Virus record (IMG/VR): IMGVR_UViG_3300028840_002651
Coordinates: 1 to 33,893 of that record
DNA length: 33,893 nucleotides
Origin: a virus
Direction: 5' to 3' (one strand)
Shown: positions 1 through 7,461 of the stretch, in pieces
Layout: every line of letters begins with the position of its first letter
Numbering within the stretch: position 1 is the first letter of the stretch
The notes under the pieces: model-generated
The model's database searches: none
What the model saw: the letters and a program-made list of their open reading frames with translations, nothing else
What the model was told of the DNA's origin: nothing
Position numbers and translations under genes: made by a program

Positions 1-144
1 CGACCGGGCGAGCAATGGGCTCCAGCGACAGAAACCTGTCGCTACTGCCCGTCACGGATGGATTGCCCGGCGAGAGCTGGACACGCGCGCAATGTCGCGG
101 AGCTAATCACCGATATCGTCGACCTCGGACCGACGCGCGATAGC
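1..144. repeat. terminal direct repeat, left copy
   Basis: Bases 1-144 are identical to 33750-33893, compared base by base. The reading frame of the nuclease gene continues unbroken through the join, so this is the overlap left when a circular or circularly permuted genome is written linearly. The sequence alone cannot exclude a true short terminal redundancy. Confidence 0.97.
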
Positions 145-510
145 CTCGCAGTCGCGTATGACCGGGCTGAATTCCTACGGGGCGTGCTCTTCGACTTCGA
201 CGCGGCGTTGCGCGACGCTCTACACGACGGACCGCTCCCTCTTCCAGACGGACGCACTGTCGAGCTGCGCGAGACGACGCGCGAGTCAATCCAAGTTGCG
301 AAAGCATGGCCCGTCTTGCATGAGCGTCTCGGGTGGTCGCCAGAGACATTGCTCGGGCTGCTCACGGCCCCGAAAGGAGCGTTGACGAAGCGAATTCAGA
401 CCGACGCCCCCAAAGGTCATAAGACGAAGGTAAGCGCGGAAATACTCGACGCAATCCGTGCAGCGGGAGCCGTCGAGGTATCGACGTCGATGCGAAAGGA
501 CGTGCGCTAA
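1..510 (+). CDS. Cas4/DUF2800-like PD-(D/E)XK nuclease, C-terminal part
   Basis: This is the 3' part of the gene that starts at 33189. Joined at the repeat (33189-33749 then 1-510) it encodes 356 residues. This half holds the cysteine cluster C200, C203 and C209 (C-R-Y-C-P then D-C-P). Together with C14 in the N-terminal half it matches the four Fe-S ligands of Cas4/AddB-type nucleases. After the cluster comes a helical tail of about 145 residues that I do not recognise. The stop TAA shares its last base with the ATG of the next gene, so the two are translationally coupled. The likely role is a 5'-3' exonuclease that prepares ends for the annealing protein encoded next. The fold is well supported by motifs; the polarity and role are inferred. 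Confidence 0.85.
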   Translation, partial: RPGEQWAPATETCRYCPSRMDCPARAGHARNVAELITDIVDLGPTRDSLAVAYDRAEFLRGVLFDFDAALRDALHDGPLPLPDGRTVELRETTRESIQVAKAWPVLHERLGWSPETLLGLLTAPKGALTKRIQTDAPKGHKTKVSAEILDAIRAAGAVEVSTSMRKDVR

Positions 511-1352
511 TGAACGAGCAACGAAGCATCGTGAAGCCCGTGGAGCCCGGCGCCGTGCAACGTTATGCGCAAGCGGAAATAGATATGCAGGTTGCCACGG
601 CGAAACAGTACCCTCGCGATGTCGTCCGCGCGCAGCAACACGTCACGCTACTAGCTACTACTGACGCTGCGACGGCCGCAAAATGCTACTACGTGCTGCA
701 ACGTCGGGGGGCGGATGGACGCCCGAACACGATCTATGGCCCGAGCGTCCACCTCGCGCGAATCGTAGTCACGAGCTGGGGCAACATGCGCGCGGGCTCA
801 CGGATCCTCGCAGTCGAGGACCGTCAGGTCATAGCGCAAGGTCTCGCATGGGATCTCGAGAGCAACACCGCGGTGCAGAGCGAGGTGACGCGCCGGATAA
901 CTACCCGAGCCGGCAAGCGGTTCGGCGACGATATGATCCAAGTAACGAGCCGAGCAGCATGTGCAATCGCTTACCGCAACGCGATTTGGGATGTCGTACC
1001 GCGCTCGGTCTACGATCCGGCCTACGAGGCGTGCCTCTCGCTCCAACGCGGGGAAGCGGGGCGCGACATTGCTGCGAGCATCGACGCCGCGCTCAAATGG
1101 TTTATGGATACCGGAGGTATCGAGCGCGACGAAGTCATTGCCGCACTAGGGGTCGACAGTCCTGCCGACGTAACGGCCGATCATATTGTGCAGCTTCGCG
1201 GGATCTCGCAAGCGTACGCCCAAGGCGAGGTTACCGACCTTCGAGACGCGCTCGGGCTGCAATCCGAGCGCCTTGGCAACGGGTGGCGCAACGGGACAAA
1301 AGACGCGGAAACTCCCCCATTGCTTGCGAGTGTAGAGCAGGCTAAAACGTAG
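510..1352 (+). CDS. putative single-strand annealing recombination protein
   Basis: A 280-residue protein with ATG overlapping the previous TAA by one base. Residues about 60-180 form a conserved-looking core: a Y-G-P-S-V-H-L-A-R motif, then V-T-S-W-G-N-M-R-A-G, then a D-L-E-S-N-T-A-V strand, then D-D-M-I-Q-V-T-S-R-A followed by A-Y-R-N-A. Proteins with this core are common in phages, usually unnamed, beside Cas4- or RecB-type exonucleases. The pairing suggests a RecT/Erf-type annealing protein that works with the nuclease. The C-terminal third (about 185-250) looks helical, with an Ala-rich D-S-P-A-D-V-T segment that may be a small DNA-binding domain. The annealing role is inferred mainly from context; no Walker motif was seen, which argues against a RecA-type ATPase. 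Confidence 0.5.
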   Translation: MNEQRSIVKPVEPGAVQRYAQAEIDMQVATAKQYPRDVVRAQQHVTLLATTDAATAAKCYYVLQRRGADGRPNTIYGPSVHLARIVVTSWGNMRAGSRILAVEDRQVIAQGLAWDLESNTAVQSEVTRRITTRAGKRFGDDMIQVTSRAACAIAYRNAIWDVVPRSVYDPAYEACLSLQRGEAGRDIAASIDAALKWFMDTGGIERDEVIAALGVDSPADVTADHIVQLRGISQAYAQGEVTDLRDALGLQSERLGNGWRNGTKDAETPPLLASVEQAKT

Positions 1353-1392
1353 AGACGGGAATAAGCCCGGCGCCGGCAGCGAATCTCTTTTT
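1351..1392 (+). terminator. probable intrinsic terminator after the recombination pair
   Basis: Directly at the stop codon, AGAGA (1351-1355) pairs with TCTCT (1384-1388) and CG (1356-1357) with CG (1380-1381). Inside lies the palindrome CCGGCGCCGG. A run of five T follows at 1388-1392. The stem has a two-base bulge, so strength is uncertain. Confidence 0.5.
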
Positions 1393-1414
1393 GTGTGTGT
1401 TCGAGATCATCTGC

Positions 1415-1452
1415 TGGGTTGCGAAAACTACGGACGCTGCCGGCGCAACCCA
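1415..1452. repeat. 9-bp inverted repeat upstream of small membrane gene
   Basis: TGGGTTGCG (1415-1423) and CGCAACCCA (1444-1452) form a perfect inverted repeat with a 20-base loop. It ends 15 bases before the ATG at 1468, close to the AAGGA ribosome site at 1459-1463. It could be an operator or a leader hairpin that affects translation. Confidence 0.5.
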
Positions 1453-1467
1453 ACCCACAAGGACAAA

Positions 1468-1776
1468 ATGAAGATAGACAAAGCGAAGTTCGCGGCTAGG
1501 TTCGGCGCTATTCTGATCGCCGGAAACTATATGATGAGGGGATATAGCAGTCCCTATGAGGCGATTTCAAACGGACGGTTCGAAGACTACATAATCAGTG
1601 TGGTCGGCATATTGTGCGGCCTATGGGTTGCACTCGGAGGATTTATCGATATCGAGATGCGACGGCAACGGTGCGTGACGGTCTACTCCCCGCAATTAGC
1701 CGACTTGCTTCGCAACGGAGAGTCGGTCATACGTCAGAAAGAGTGTACGACCGACCGCATTGTCCGCGATGCCTGA
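1468..1776 (+). CDS. small membrane protein of unknown function
   Basis: A 102-residue protein. The ATG at 1468 was chosen over an in-frame ATG at 1393 because AAGGA lies four bases before it and because the extra residues would read through the inverted repeat. One clear membrane segment lies at about residues 41-60 (I-I-S-V-V-G-I-L-C-G-L-W-V-A-L-G-G-F), with a weaker hydrophobic stretch near residues 10-20. A polar tail of about 40 residues follows. It sits between the recombination genes and a zinc-ribbon ORF that overlaps its end. I do not recognise a family. A role in superinfection exclusion or lysis control is possible, but nothing in the sequence proves it. Confidence 0.6.
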   Translation: MKIDKAKFAARFGAILIAGNYMMRGYSSPYEAISNGRFEDYIISVVGILCGLWVALGGFIDIEMRRQRCVTVYSPQLADLLRNGESVIRQKECTTDRIVRDA

Positions 1777-1934
1777 AGGAGCCCGACGAGCTATGGTGCG
1801 TTCAGCGCCTATTACTCGACGGTGATCGGCAAGCGGTCACATGCAAGCATTGCGGCTGTCGCTTCGTCATTATCGCCCACGTTCGACGCAGGTTCACGAT
1901 GGCGTCGTTCGCCGTCGATAGCGATGAATGCTAG
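1743..1934 (+). CDS. small zinc-ribbon protein
   Basis: A 63-residue reading frame from GTG 1743, overlapping the previous gene by 34 bases in another frame. It contains C-P-R-C near residues 7-10 and C-K-H-C-G-C near residues 33-38, separated by a beta-rich stretch, which is the layout of a two-knuckle zinc ribbon. The open frame extends further upstream inside the membrane gene, so the start is uncertain; GTG 1743 sits just before the first cysteine pair. The TAG stop lies within CTAG at 1931-1934, and the same CTAG carries the stop of the convergent amidase gene. Function unknown; such ribbons in phages often bind nucleic acid. Confidence 0.5.
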   Translation: MYDRPHCPRCLKEPDELWCVQRLLLDGDRQAVTCKHCGCRFVIIAHVRRRFTMASFAVDSDEC

Positions 1935-2473
1935 ACACGAATACCCCAATCGACCGTCGAAACAGACGGGATAGCGTCTCGAACGTCGGCACGTAGTTGC
2001 CGCATCGGTAGATACTCACCCGGGCACCGTTTACCGACCCACGACGTCGCGCCGTCAAGCTCGTCGTGTCCCTTCACCCTAGTCACACCGCCAACGAGTA
2101 GAGCAAGCCGCGCGCACAACCAAACCAAGGCGTCGTATTGCGAGACCTGCGGGCCCGCCGCGCGGAAGTCGCCGACGACCCCGACGCCGATCGCAACAGG
2201 GTTCCATGACCGCACGTGAGGCGTAACGTCAGTTAGTAGAGCGGATTGCTCTATTGTCCCGTCGGCCCCGACGACGAGCGCGTATGGCATTCGTCCGCCC
2301 GTGGCTCGCGCCGCGTCCGGCACGGTTCTATAGCCATCCGCGATTGCTGCCGCATTCGCGCCCATGCCGCAGCGGTGCACGGCAACCAACCTCCTATTGG
2401 CGATAACGACAGACCGTTTCCGGCCACGAGGATCCGCACACACCGCAATGCGTTGCTCGACTTTCCGGCTCAT
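1931..2473 (-). CDS. N-acetylmuramoyl-L-alanine amidase endolysin (amidase_2 type)
   Basis: A 180-residue enzyme predicted to cut the bond between N-acetylmuramic acid and L-alanine in peptidoglycan for host lysis. The zinc ligands expected for T7-lysozyme/AmpD-type amidases are visible: H33 (V-A-V-H), H136 in G-H-D-E, and C150 in R-C-P-G. The V-A-I-G-V-G-V-V-G-D-F strand at 93-103 is also typical. The protein is a bare catalytic domain with no signal peptide or wall-binding domain, so it needs a holin to reach the wall. ATG 2473 overlaps the preceding holin-like gene stop as ATGA. It is the last gene of the leftward late run. Confidence 0.9.
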   Translation of the reverse strand: MSRKVEQRIAVCADPRGRKRSVVIANRRLVAVHRCGMGANAAAIADGYRTVPDAARATGGRMPYALVVGADGTIEQSALLTDVTPHVRSWNPVAIGVGVVGDFRAAGPQVSQYDALVWLCARLALLVGGVTRVKGHDELDGATSWVGKRCPGEYLPMRQLRADVRDAIPSVSTVDWGIRV

Positions 2474-2949
2474 GCGTTGCGTTTCGCCCGCGCCCTTGTC
2501 GCCGCGAGTCCGCGTTCGAGCTCGATGGCACGCCGGTCAATCGGGAACACGGGTTCGAGCGCCGTCCTGATACTCCCGGGCTTGTAGAGCGGGCCGGACT
2601 TGCGTAGAGCGACAGACGTTTGGGCGTGGCCCGCTGCCTTGCTCACTTTGTGCGCCCCGACCGCAGCAATGCCTACGGAAACAGCGGTGAGCACGACGGC
2701 GCCGATTGTCTGCCCGCCGAGGATCCCGGTCACGAGAGACGAACCCGCCGCCGCACCGAACACGAGTAGCAACCGCCACGGGAACGCAATGCGGTTCCAG
2801 CGCAATGACGCGGGTACAAGCGCTTGGACGTCAGGACGACGGTATAGACGGACGACGACAACGACGATAGCTACCGCTAGCGCATGCCACCGTTTGCCGG
2901 CGCACGCTTCTCCGATCACTTCGAGGATATCCGCGACGTCGTTTTCCAT
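2470..2949 (-). CDS. putative holin / multi-pass membrane lysis protein
   Basis: A 159-residue protein. ATG 2949 was chosen because AGGGGTGG lies just upstream; an in-frame start at 3000 would overlap the previous gene. Three hydrophobic segments are visible: about 20-35 (A-L-A-V-A-I-V-V-V-V-V-R), about 55-75 (L-L-L-V-F-G-A-A-A-G-S-S-L-V-T-G-I), and about 80-98 (I-G-A-V-V-L-T-A-V-S-V-G-I). The tail is basic (R-A-R-A-K-R). Position directly before the amidase, with an ATGA overlap, and several membrane segments point to a holin. No family signature was recognised, so the call rests on topology and context. Confidence 0.6.
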   Translation of the reverse strand: MENDVADILEVIGEACAGKRWHALAVAIVVVVVRLYRRPDVQALVPASLRWNRIAFPWRLLLVFGAAAGSSLVTGILGGQTIGAVVLTAVSVGIAAVGAHKVSKAAGHAQTSVALRKSGPLYKPGSIRTALEPVFPIDRRAIELERGLAATRARAKRNA

Positions 2950-2957
2950 TGCCACCC

Positions 2958-3227
2958 CTATCCGGCTCGTGACGATTGCACGGGCGTGCATTCTGAGCAC
3001 GGGAGAGTATCGACCTTACGTTCGATCCGGTCAATGGTGTCGGCAATCCGCTCTACACTCGTGTCGATATGTTCCAACCGCGATTGCAGCACGGCTATCG
3101 CTGCCGTGTGAGCCGTCGTCTCGTCGCGGTGCGTGCCTGCTCGACGCAAGCCTAGCAGAACAGCACCAACGACGACAGACGAAACCCCAGCCAGCAACGC
3201 TGTTGTCATCGCATCGGCACCCATCAT
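2958..3227 (-). CDS. small membrane-anchored coiled-coil protein (lysis cassette)
   Basis: An 89-residue protein read from ATG 3227, which overlaps the fibre stop codon as ATGA; ATG codons at 3224 and 3209 are alternatives. It has one N-terminal membrane segment (A-L-L-A-G-V-S-S-V-V-V-G-A-V-L-L-G-L) and then an acidic-basic helical region with heptad-like spacing (L-Q-S-R-L-E-H-I-D-T-S-V-E-R-I). The tail is short and has two cysteines. This layout matches hemolysin XhlA-like and i-spanin-like proteins often found in phage lysis cassettes. It lies between the fibre and the holin-like gene. The exact role, holin partner or spanin, cannot be decided from sequence. Confidence 0.6.
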   Translation of the reverse strand: MMGADAMTTALLAGVSSVVVGAVLLGLRRAGTHRDETTAHTAAIAVLQSRLEHIDTSVERIADTIDRIERKVDTLPCSECTPVQSSRAG

Positions 3228-6200
3228 TGGTGGTCGCACGTCGGGGTCGTAGACTGAAAACAAATCTCAGCACGATACTGCAAAGCATCATGCGCATAAT
3301 CGTCATCCGCATCGTCGTGGTCGCGGAATAGGGACCCATACATGGTGTCGCCAGCGTCCAATACGGTCCCGCTAGCATCGTAGTCTATCGTCAACTCTTC
3401 AACGAATGTCGTCCCGTCCGCATCGCCGGCGGATGAGGTGTAGTTCTCGGTGACCGTTTGCGCTGTACGGCTGTTGAGCGCGTCGGTCCCGTCCACCATC
3501 TCGCGGTACGTCACGGCCCACGTAACGCCTTCACCGGCGTCCATTGCGTTACCATCGCTCGTAGTATAGTACACCTTGACGGCCATGTCGCTTGCTCCAT
3601 CCCAGCAATCGGGTATCTCCCAATTGTAGTAGACGATATCGGTAGACGAGCTATCGAAACACAACCCGCCAATGGCACCAGTATCGTCACCCGCGCCGTC
3701 TCCTAGGTCGTTGACACAAGGCGACGGAGCAGCGGCTGGGCCAGTGAGAATTCCGGATGGAGGGACGATGCATAGCTCGTACGTTGGGACTGTGATGTCT
3801 GTACTGAATTCCCACGAGTCGCTCGCGTTTAGGACAATGCTCTCATCCCCGTCGTTACCCGCATTGCGTGCGTACAAACCCTCTGTGTTTGCAACGCGCA
3901 AAGCGCCTGTACTAGCGGGATTTGCCGTTGTGCTTGAATACGCCGTTGCCTGTAGATAGCCAGCTCCGGTGCCCGCGAGGTCTTTGACAACTACCGTATC
4001 GGCTACGTCGTTTGTATCGAGAGTCGCTCCGGTGGTGCCAGCGCTATCCGCAAACGCCACTTGACCATCGGCCGGAGAAGTCATTGCGGATCTGCTACTG
4101 TCCCAATTGATTTTTCCTTTGGCTTGCAAATCTCCAGTTACAGCGTGGATTGAACCGCCTTGAAGCGTTCTCCAATCAGTATTAAGTTGGTTTCGAAATT
4201 TCACGATTTGGGGATTATTTAGTACGATGCTCCAATATGCTGTCCCAGCTGAATTTGCTAGCAACAACACGTCACTGGTTGTTGCTTGGAGTGTGGCTGT
4301 ATTTACTGTTGTGGCCAGTGCAGTGCCCGTGATAGTAGTGTCACTGCTTATCTGCCATATGTCAGATGCGTCCAACGTGATTGATTCATCCCCATCATTG
4401 GCTGCGTTGCGTGCGTAAAGTCCTTCGGTATTTGCAACACGCAAAGCACCGGTACTTGCGGGGTTTGCTGTCGCGCTTGAAAACGCGGTTGCTGTTGCTG
4501 TACTAGCACTCCCGTCCAACCGCAAAGCTTCCACGCTAGCTCCGGAAGCTGGTGTTGTGTAGTAGAACACAAGGTCGGCTGCTTCTGAACCTGATGTGGC
4601 GTCTGTGACGTCCATTTCGATTCGCGCCATAGTATGGAGGTTCGATGCTGAATCATCCGCTCGGAAATAAATATTTGCCGTTCCATTAGCGTCACCTGTC
4701 GGTGTAGTATCATCCAAATTCAATGATCCACCGGCCGCGGTCTGCAGATATACCGTCGATCCACTAATCGTCGTAAGCGTCGAACAGTCGCCTTGGTACA
4801 CATAAAAATTGTCTCCGCTAGTCGCCAAGCAAACGTTATCTGCCGCTACGCCTGTTTCTTGTAAGATTATCGACGCTACGCTAGAGCCGGCCTTCCATTG
4901 AGCGCCAGTATCGACTGTTATTGGTGCGGTAACAACGAATGAGTCACTTGCATCCAACGTAATGGATTCATCCGCGCTATTCGCTGCGTTGCGAACGTAG
5001 AGACCTTCCGTGTTTGCGCCGCGGAGAAAGCCAGTTGAGGCTGGGTTGGCTGTTTGCGTTGTAAGAGATGTAACAAGCGCATTGCCGTTTACGTCTAATG
5101 TATCATCTGGCGTATCGTCATTTATACCAACCTTACCGGTAGCGTCTATTGTCATACGACGATTATTTCCCGCGTAAAACATCATGTCATCGCCGTCTGC
5201 ACCGATCGTTACATAACCATAGCCAGTTGTCGAATTATCTGCGAAGCCAATAATGGCGTATTGATCTCCGCTTTCAAAAACACTGAGTTGGTTTTTTATC
5301 GACTCGTAAACGTGCAGTGCATAAGATGGACTTTTGTTAATTCCAACACCTCCATTTACTGCTAATGCCGTTCCAGTCCAGGTGAAATTTGCATCACCCT
5401 CAACCGTTGTCGCAGCGGTCCACACAGCAACCTGATTATCGACCGGGGTCCCTGTTGCTAGCGTAACCTCATCGCCGCCATAGGTTAGGTTATCGGACCC
5501 GTCGGCACACAGACTTAGGTCTGCATCATTTGCGGCGTTGCGCCATGCGTGACATTCAGTATTTGCCGCGCGTGTAAAACCGGTGCTTGCAGCGTTTGCC
5601 GTCCCGCTCGTGACCGACCCAACGTCAGTCACATCGTCGTCGCTCATACTGATAGAACCGCCGGCCGACACGATATTGACGTTGCCGGCTTGCGACGTTA
5701 TCACGCCGTCAGTCCCGTCATGAGAGAACGTCATCGTGTCCGCGCCAGACGCATCAACCGCGGTGTACACTCCAGCGTTGAGCAACGTCGACACGAACAC
5801 GATGCCTTCTGACGCGTTCGAAAAAACGACATATCCAATACGTATCGAATGAGCCGGGATGCTTGGTCTTACGTTCGTCATTGTACCAGCGGTGGACGAC
5901 AGGTAGAGCACGTCGCCGGCGGACCACGAACTAGTGTCGATGTCCCGCACTAGGCCGTACGTAGTAACGTATCCGGTGCCGTTGTTGGCAATGTCGTGCG
6001 TCGTCAACCCTATCGTCTTACATGCTTCTGCCGACAAGTCAGCGTCGGCTTTGGCGACAGTCGGACGAGAGCCTTGCGCACTGTCGATATATACGACCGT
6101 GCCGTTGTCGAGCTGCGCTCCCGTCTTGTTCGTCGCGCGCAGGTAGATTTCTTGGCCAATCTGAAGCGCCGTGCCGGTTACCTCGGTGTCGAGGTGTAGA

Positions 6201-6967
6201 GTCTTGTCATCGGGGTCCCAAGCCATCGCGCCTTCGACATGCGTATGGTCGGGGTCCGTATTGAAATAGATCGTCCCGACGTTTGACAGGTCGTGGTCGC
6301 AAACGATAGTCCCGTCGTCGCCCTCGGTCGCCGTGCCGAACGCGCCGTCAACCCCGCCGTCGGCAATCGTGATATCGACCGTGCGGACGTACGACCCAGC
6401 AACTTTGTCGAGGTAGACCACGGCGCTCGAAGCAGTCGCGTCGACCCCCACGGCAGCGGTGTCAATCGCCGTCGCTAGGGCCGTGGCGCACGCGTCATTG
6501 CTCGTTGGCGTGCAGTCCCAATCGGTACCCTCAGTTAGTGTCGTATCGGCGCCGTTGACCGTCAGGGTGACCGTGTCGGTCGACCCTAGCGTGTAGTCGG
6601 CCACGGTAATGAGTCGACGCCCCAAACCGGCCGCGAGGACCAGGTCGCCGCCGCTCGTGTTGACCGTCGCCTGACTCCACGCGTCCTCAGAGCTGAGCAC
6701 GATGTTCGTCGGGTCCTCGTCGGCACCGCGTTGGAGCCCGTAGCATCCGTCAGCGCAACAGACAAAGCCATCGTTGGTTCCCGAATCCTGAAACGACGCG
6801 CATGCTCCAGAAAAAATGATGTCGCCCGTGACGGTGCCACCGCCGTGGAGAGATTTGTCTGAGAGGTCATAATGGGCACCGCGGGAATGCGTGCCAGCGC
6901 TCACCGGGAAAACGACGAACATGGCGAGCGCAAACGCCACGAGGCCGCGTAGTAGAGCGCGCGTCAT
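3224..6967 (-). CDS. large tail fibre / receptor-binding protein with signal peptide
   Basis: A 1247-residue fibre. ATG 6967 overlaps the previous stop as ATGA. The N-terminus looks like a secretion signal: short basic part, hydrophobic core L-V-A-F-A-L-A-M-F-V-V-F-P-V, then V-S-A before residue G. Next comes a beta-rich region with N-G-A-D-T-T-L-T, then a DUF2190-like all-beta domain with K-T-I-G-L-T-T-H-D and R-I-G-Y-V-V-F. The long shaft carries four copies of an A-N-T-E-G-L-Y-x-R-N-A-A-N type repeat and a V-G-I-N-D-D-T-P...L-D-V-N-G motif typical of trimeric fibres. The last 170 residues form a Cys-containing beta domain (V-Y-Y-N-W-E-I-P-D-C-W-D-G), probably the tip. The middle of the gene (about 4100-5400) is richer in A and T than its neighbours, as expected for an exchangeable host-range region. 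The receptor is unknown. Confidence 0.8.
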   Translation of the reverse strand: MTRALLRGLVAFALAMFVVFPVSAGTHSRGAHYDLSDKSLHGGGTVTGDIIFSGACASFQDSGTNDGFVCCADGCYGLQRGADEDPTNIVLSSEDAWSQATVNTSGGDLVLAAGLGRRLITVADYTLGSTDTVTLTVNGADTTLTEGTDWDCTPTSNDACATALATAIDTAAVGVDATASSAVVYLDKVAGSYVRTVDITIADGGVDGAFGTATEGDDGTIVCDHDLSNVGTIYFNTDPDHTHVEGAMAWDPDDKTLHLDTEVTGTALQIGQEIYLRATNKTGAQLDNGTVVYIDSAQGSRPTVAKADADLSAEACKTIGLTTHDIANNGTGYVTTYGLVRDIDTSSWSAGDVLYLSSTAGTMTNVRPSIPAHSIRIGYVVFSNASEGIVFVSTLLNAGVYTAVDASGADTMTFSHDGTDGVITSQAGNVNIVSAGGSISMSDDDVTDVGSVTSGTANAASTGFTRAANTECHAWRNAANDADLSLCADGSDNLTYGGDEVTLATGTPVDNQVAVWTAATTVEGDANFTWTGTALAVNGGVGINKSPSYALHVYESIKNQLSVFESGDQYAIIGFADNSTTGYGYVTIGADGDDMMFYAGNNRRMTIDATGKVGINDDTPDDTLDVNGNALVTSLTTQTANPASTGFLRGANTEGLYVRNAANSADESITLDASDSFVVTAPITVDTGAQWKAGSSVASIILQETGVAADNVCLATSGDNFYVYQGDCSTLTTISGSTVYLQTAAGGSLNLDDTTPTGDANGTANIYFRADDSASNLHTMARIEMDVTDATSGSEAADLVFYYTTPASGASVEALRLDGSASTATATAFSSATANPASTGALRVANTEGLYARNAANDGDESITLDASDIWQISSDTTITGTALATTVNTATLQATTSDVLLLANSAGTAYWSIVLNNPQIVKFRNQLNTDWRTLQGGSIHAVTGDLQAKGKINWDSSRSAMTSPADGQVAFADSAGTTGATLDTNDVADTVVVKDLAGTGAGYLQATAYSSTTANPASTGALRVANTEGLYARNAGNDGDESIVLNASDSWEFSTDITVPTYELCIVPPSGILTGPAAAPSPCVNDLGDGAGDDTGAIGGLCFDSSSTDIVYYNWEIPDCWDGASDMAVKVYYTTSDGNAMDAGEGVTWAVTYREMVDGTDALNSRTAQTVTENYTSSAGDADGTTFVEELTIDYDASGTVLDAGDTMYGSLFRDHDDADDDYAHDALQYRAEICFQSTTPTCDHQ
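3812..5603 (-). repeat. four diverged copies of a ~39-residue fibre repeat
   Basis: Copies lie at about 3812-3928, 4355-4471, 4937-5053 and 5488-5603. The consensus is P-A-S-T-G-x-x-R-x-A-N-T-E-G-L-Y then R-N-A-A-N-x-x-D-E-S-I-T-L-D-A-S. Three copies are close; the fourth, at the right, is degenerate (N-T-E-C-H-A-W-R-N-A-A-N). They are spaced about 540-580 bases apart with unrelated sequence between, so they look like shaft modules rather than a simple tandem array. Confidence 0.85.
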
Positions 6968-7446
6968 TTCGTCACCAACCATCCCTTGACCGTTATCGTG
7001 TCGCTCGCTCCGGCACCGGACGCGGCGAACACGCAGTCAATCTGCCCAGGAAAGCCCGAAATATCGACCCTCCACGGCCATACGGTGTCCGTAGTGACCG
7101 ATTTCTCCCACGATGCGTCATCGGACGTACAAACGCCGCTCGCAATCGTGCAGTCCTGTAGAGTCGCGTCGCTGTCGGTCGCGCTGGGGAGGTTCGTGCA
7201 ACTCATCGTGACCGTGAGCGCGCCGGAGCTGTTCGAATGCTCTATGTAGAGCGCAGCGAGGTCATATCCTGACCGGTCCCCATCGACCGAGAACGTGGCC
7301 GTCCGAGACGCGGCCGCGGCGTTCAACGCTACCGCGTTGACAAGCGTCCCAAGCGGGTACCGCGCTGCACGGTCCTCGACGCCGCGGGCAGAAACAGAAC
7401 TCGACGTTGCGACAAGCAAAAGTCCGACCAAGAACAACCGTTTCAT
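6964..7446 (-). CDS. small signal-peptide protein between fibre genes
   Basis: A 160-residue protein with a textbook secretion signal: M-K-R, then L-F-L-V-G-L-L-L-V-A, then S-V-S-A before R. The mature part is about 140 residues, beta-rich, with cysteines that could pair (T-M-S-C-T-N, L-Q-D-C-T, G-V-C-T-S-D, Q-I-D-C-V-F). GGGGGAA lies just before ATG 7446. The stop overlaps the ATG of the large fibre as ATGA. Its place among fibre genes suggests a virion or fibre-tip component, but the signal peptide suggests export through the Sec system. I do not recognise a family. Confidence 0.7.
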   Translation of the reverse strand: MKRLFLVGLLLVATSSSVSARGVEDRAARYPLGTLVNAVALNAAAASRTATFSVDGDRSGYDLAALYIEHSNSSGALTVTMSCTNLPSATDSDATLQDCTIASGVCTSDDASWEKSVTTDTVWPWRVDISGFPGQIDCVFAASGAGASDTITVKGWLVTK

Positions 7447-7461
7447 GCTTCCCCCATACTG

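Noticed and set aside
683-1345. Second plus-strand frame of 220 codons inside the annealing gene
   Set aside because: Very Arg-rich product with no motif; the overlapping frame has conserved-looking blocks and a coupled start.
2600-3331. Plus-strand open frame of 243 codons
   Set aside because: It is antisense to the lysis genes, which form a coupled set with overlaps and membrane segments. No motif is present.
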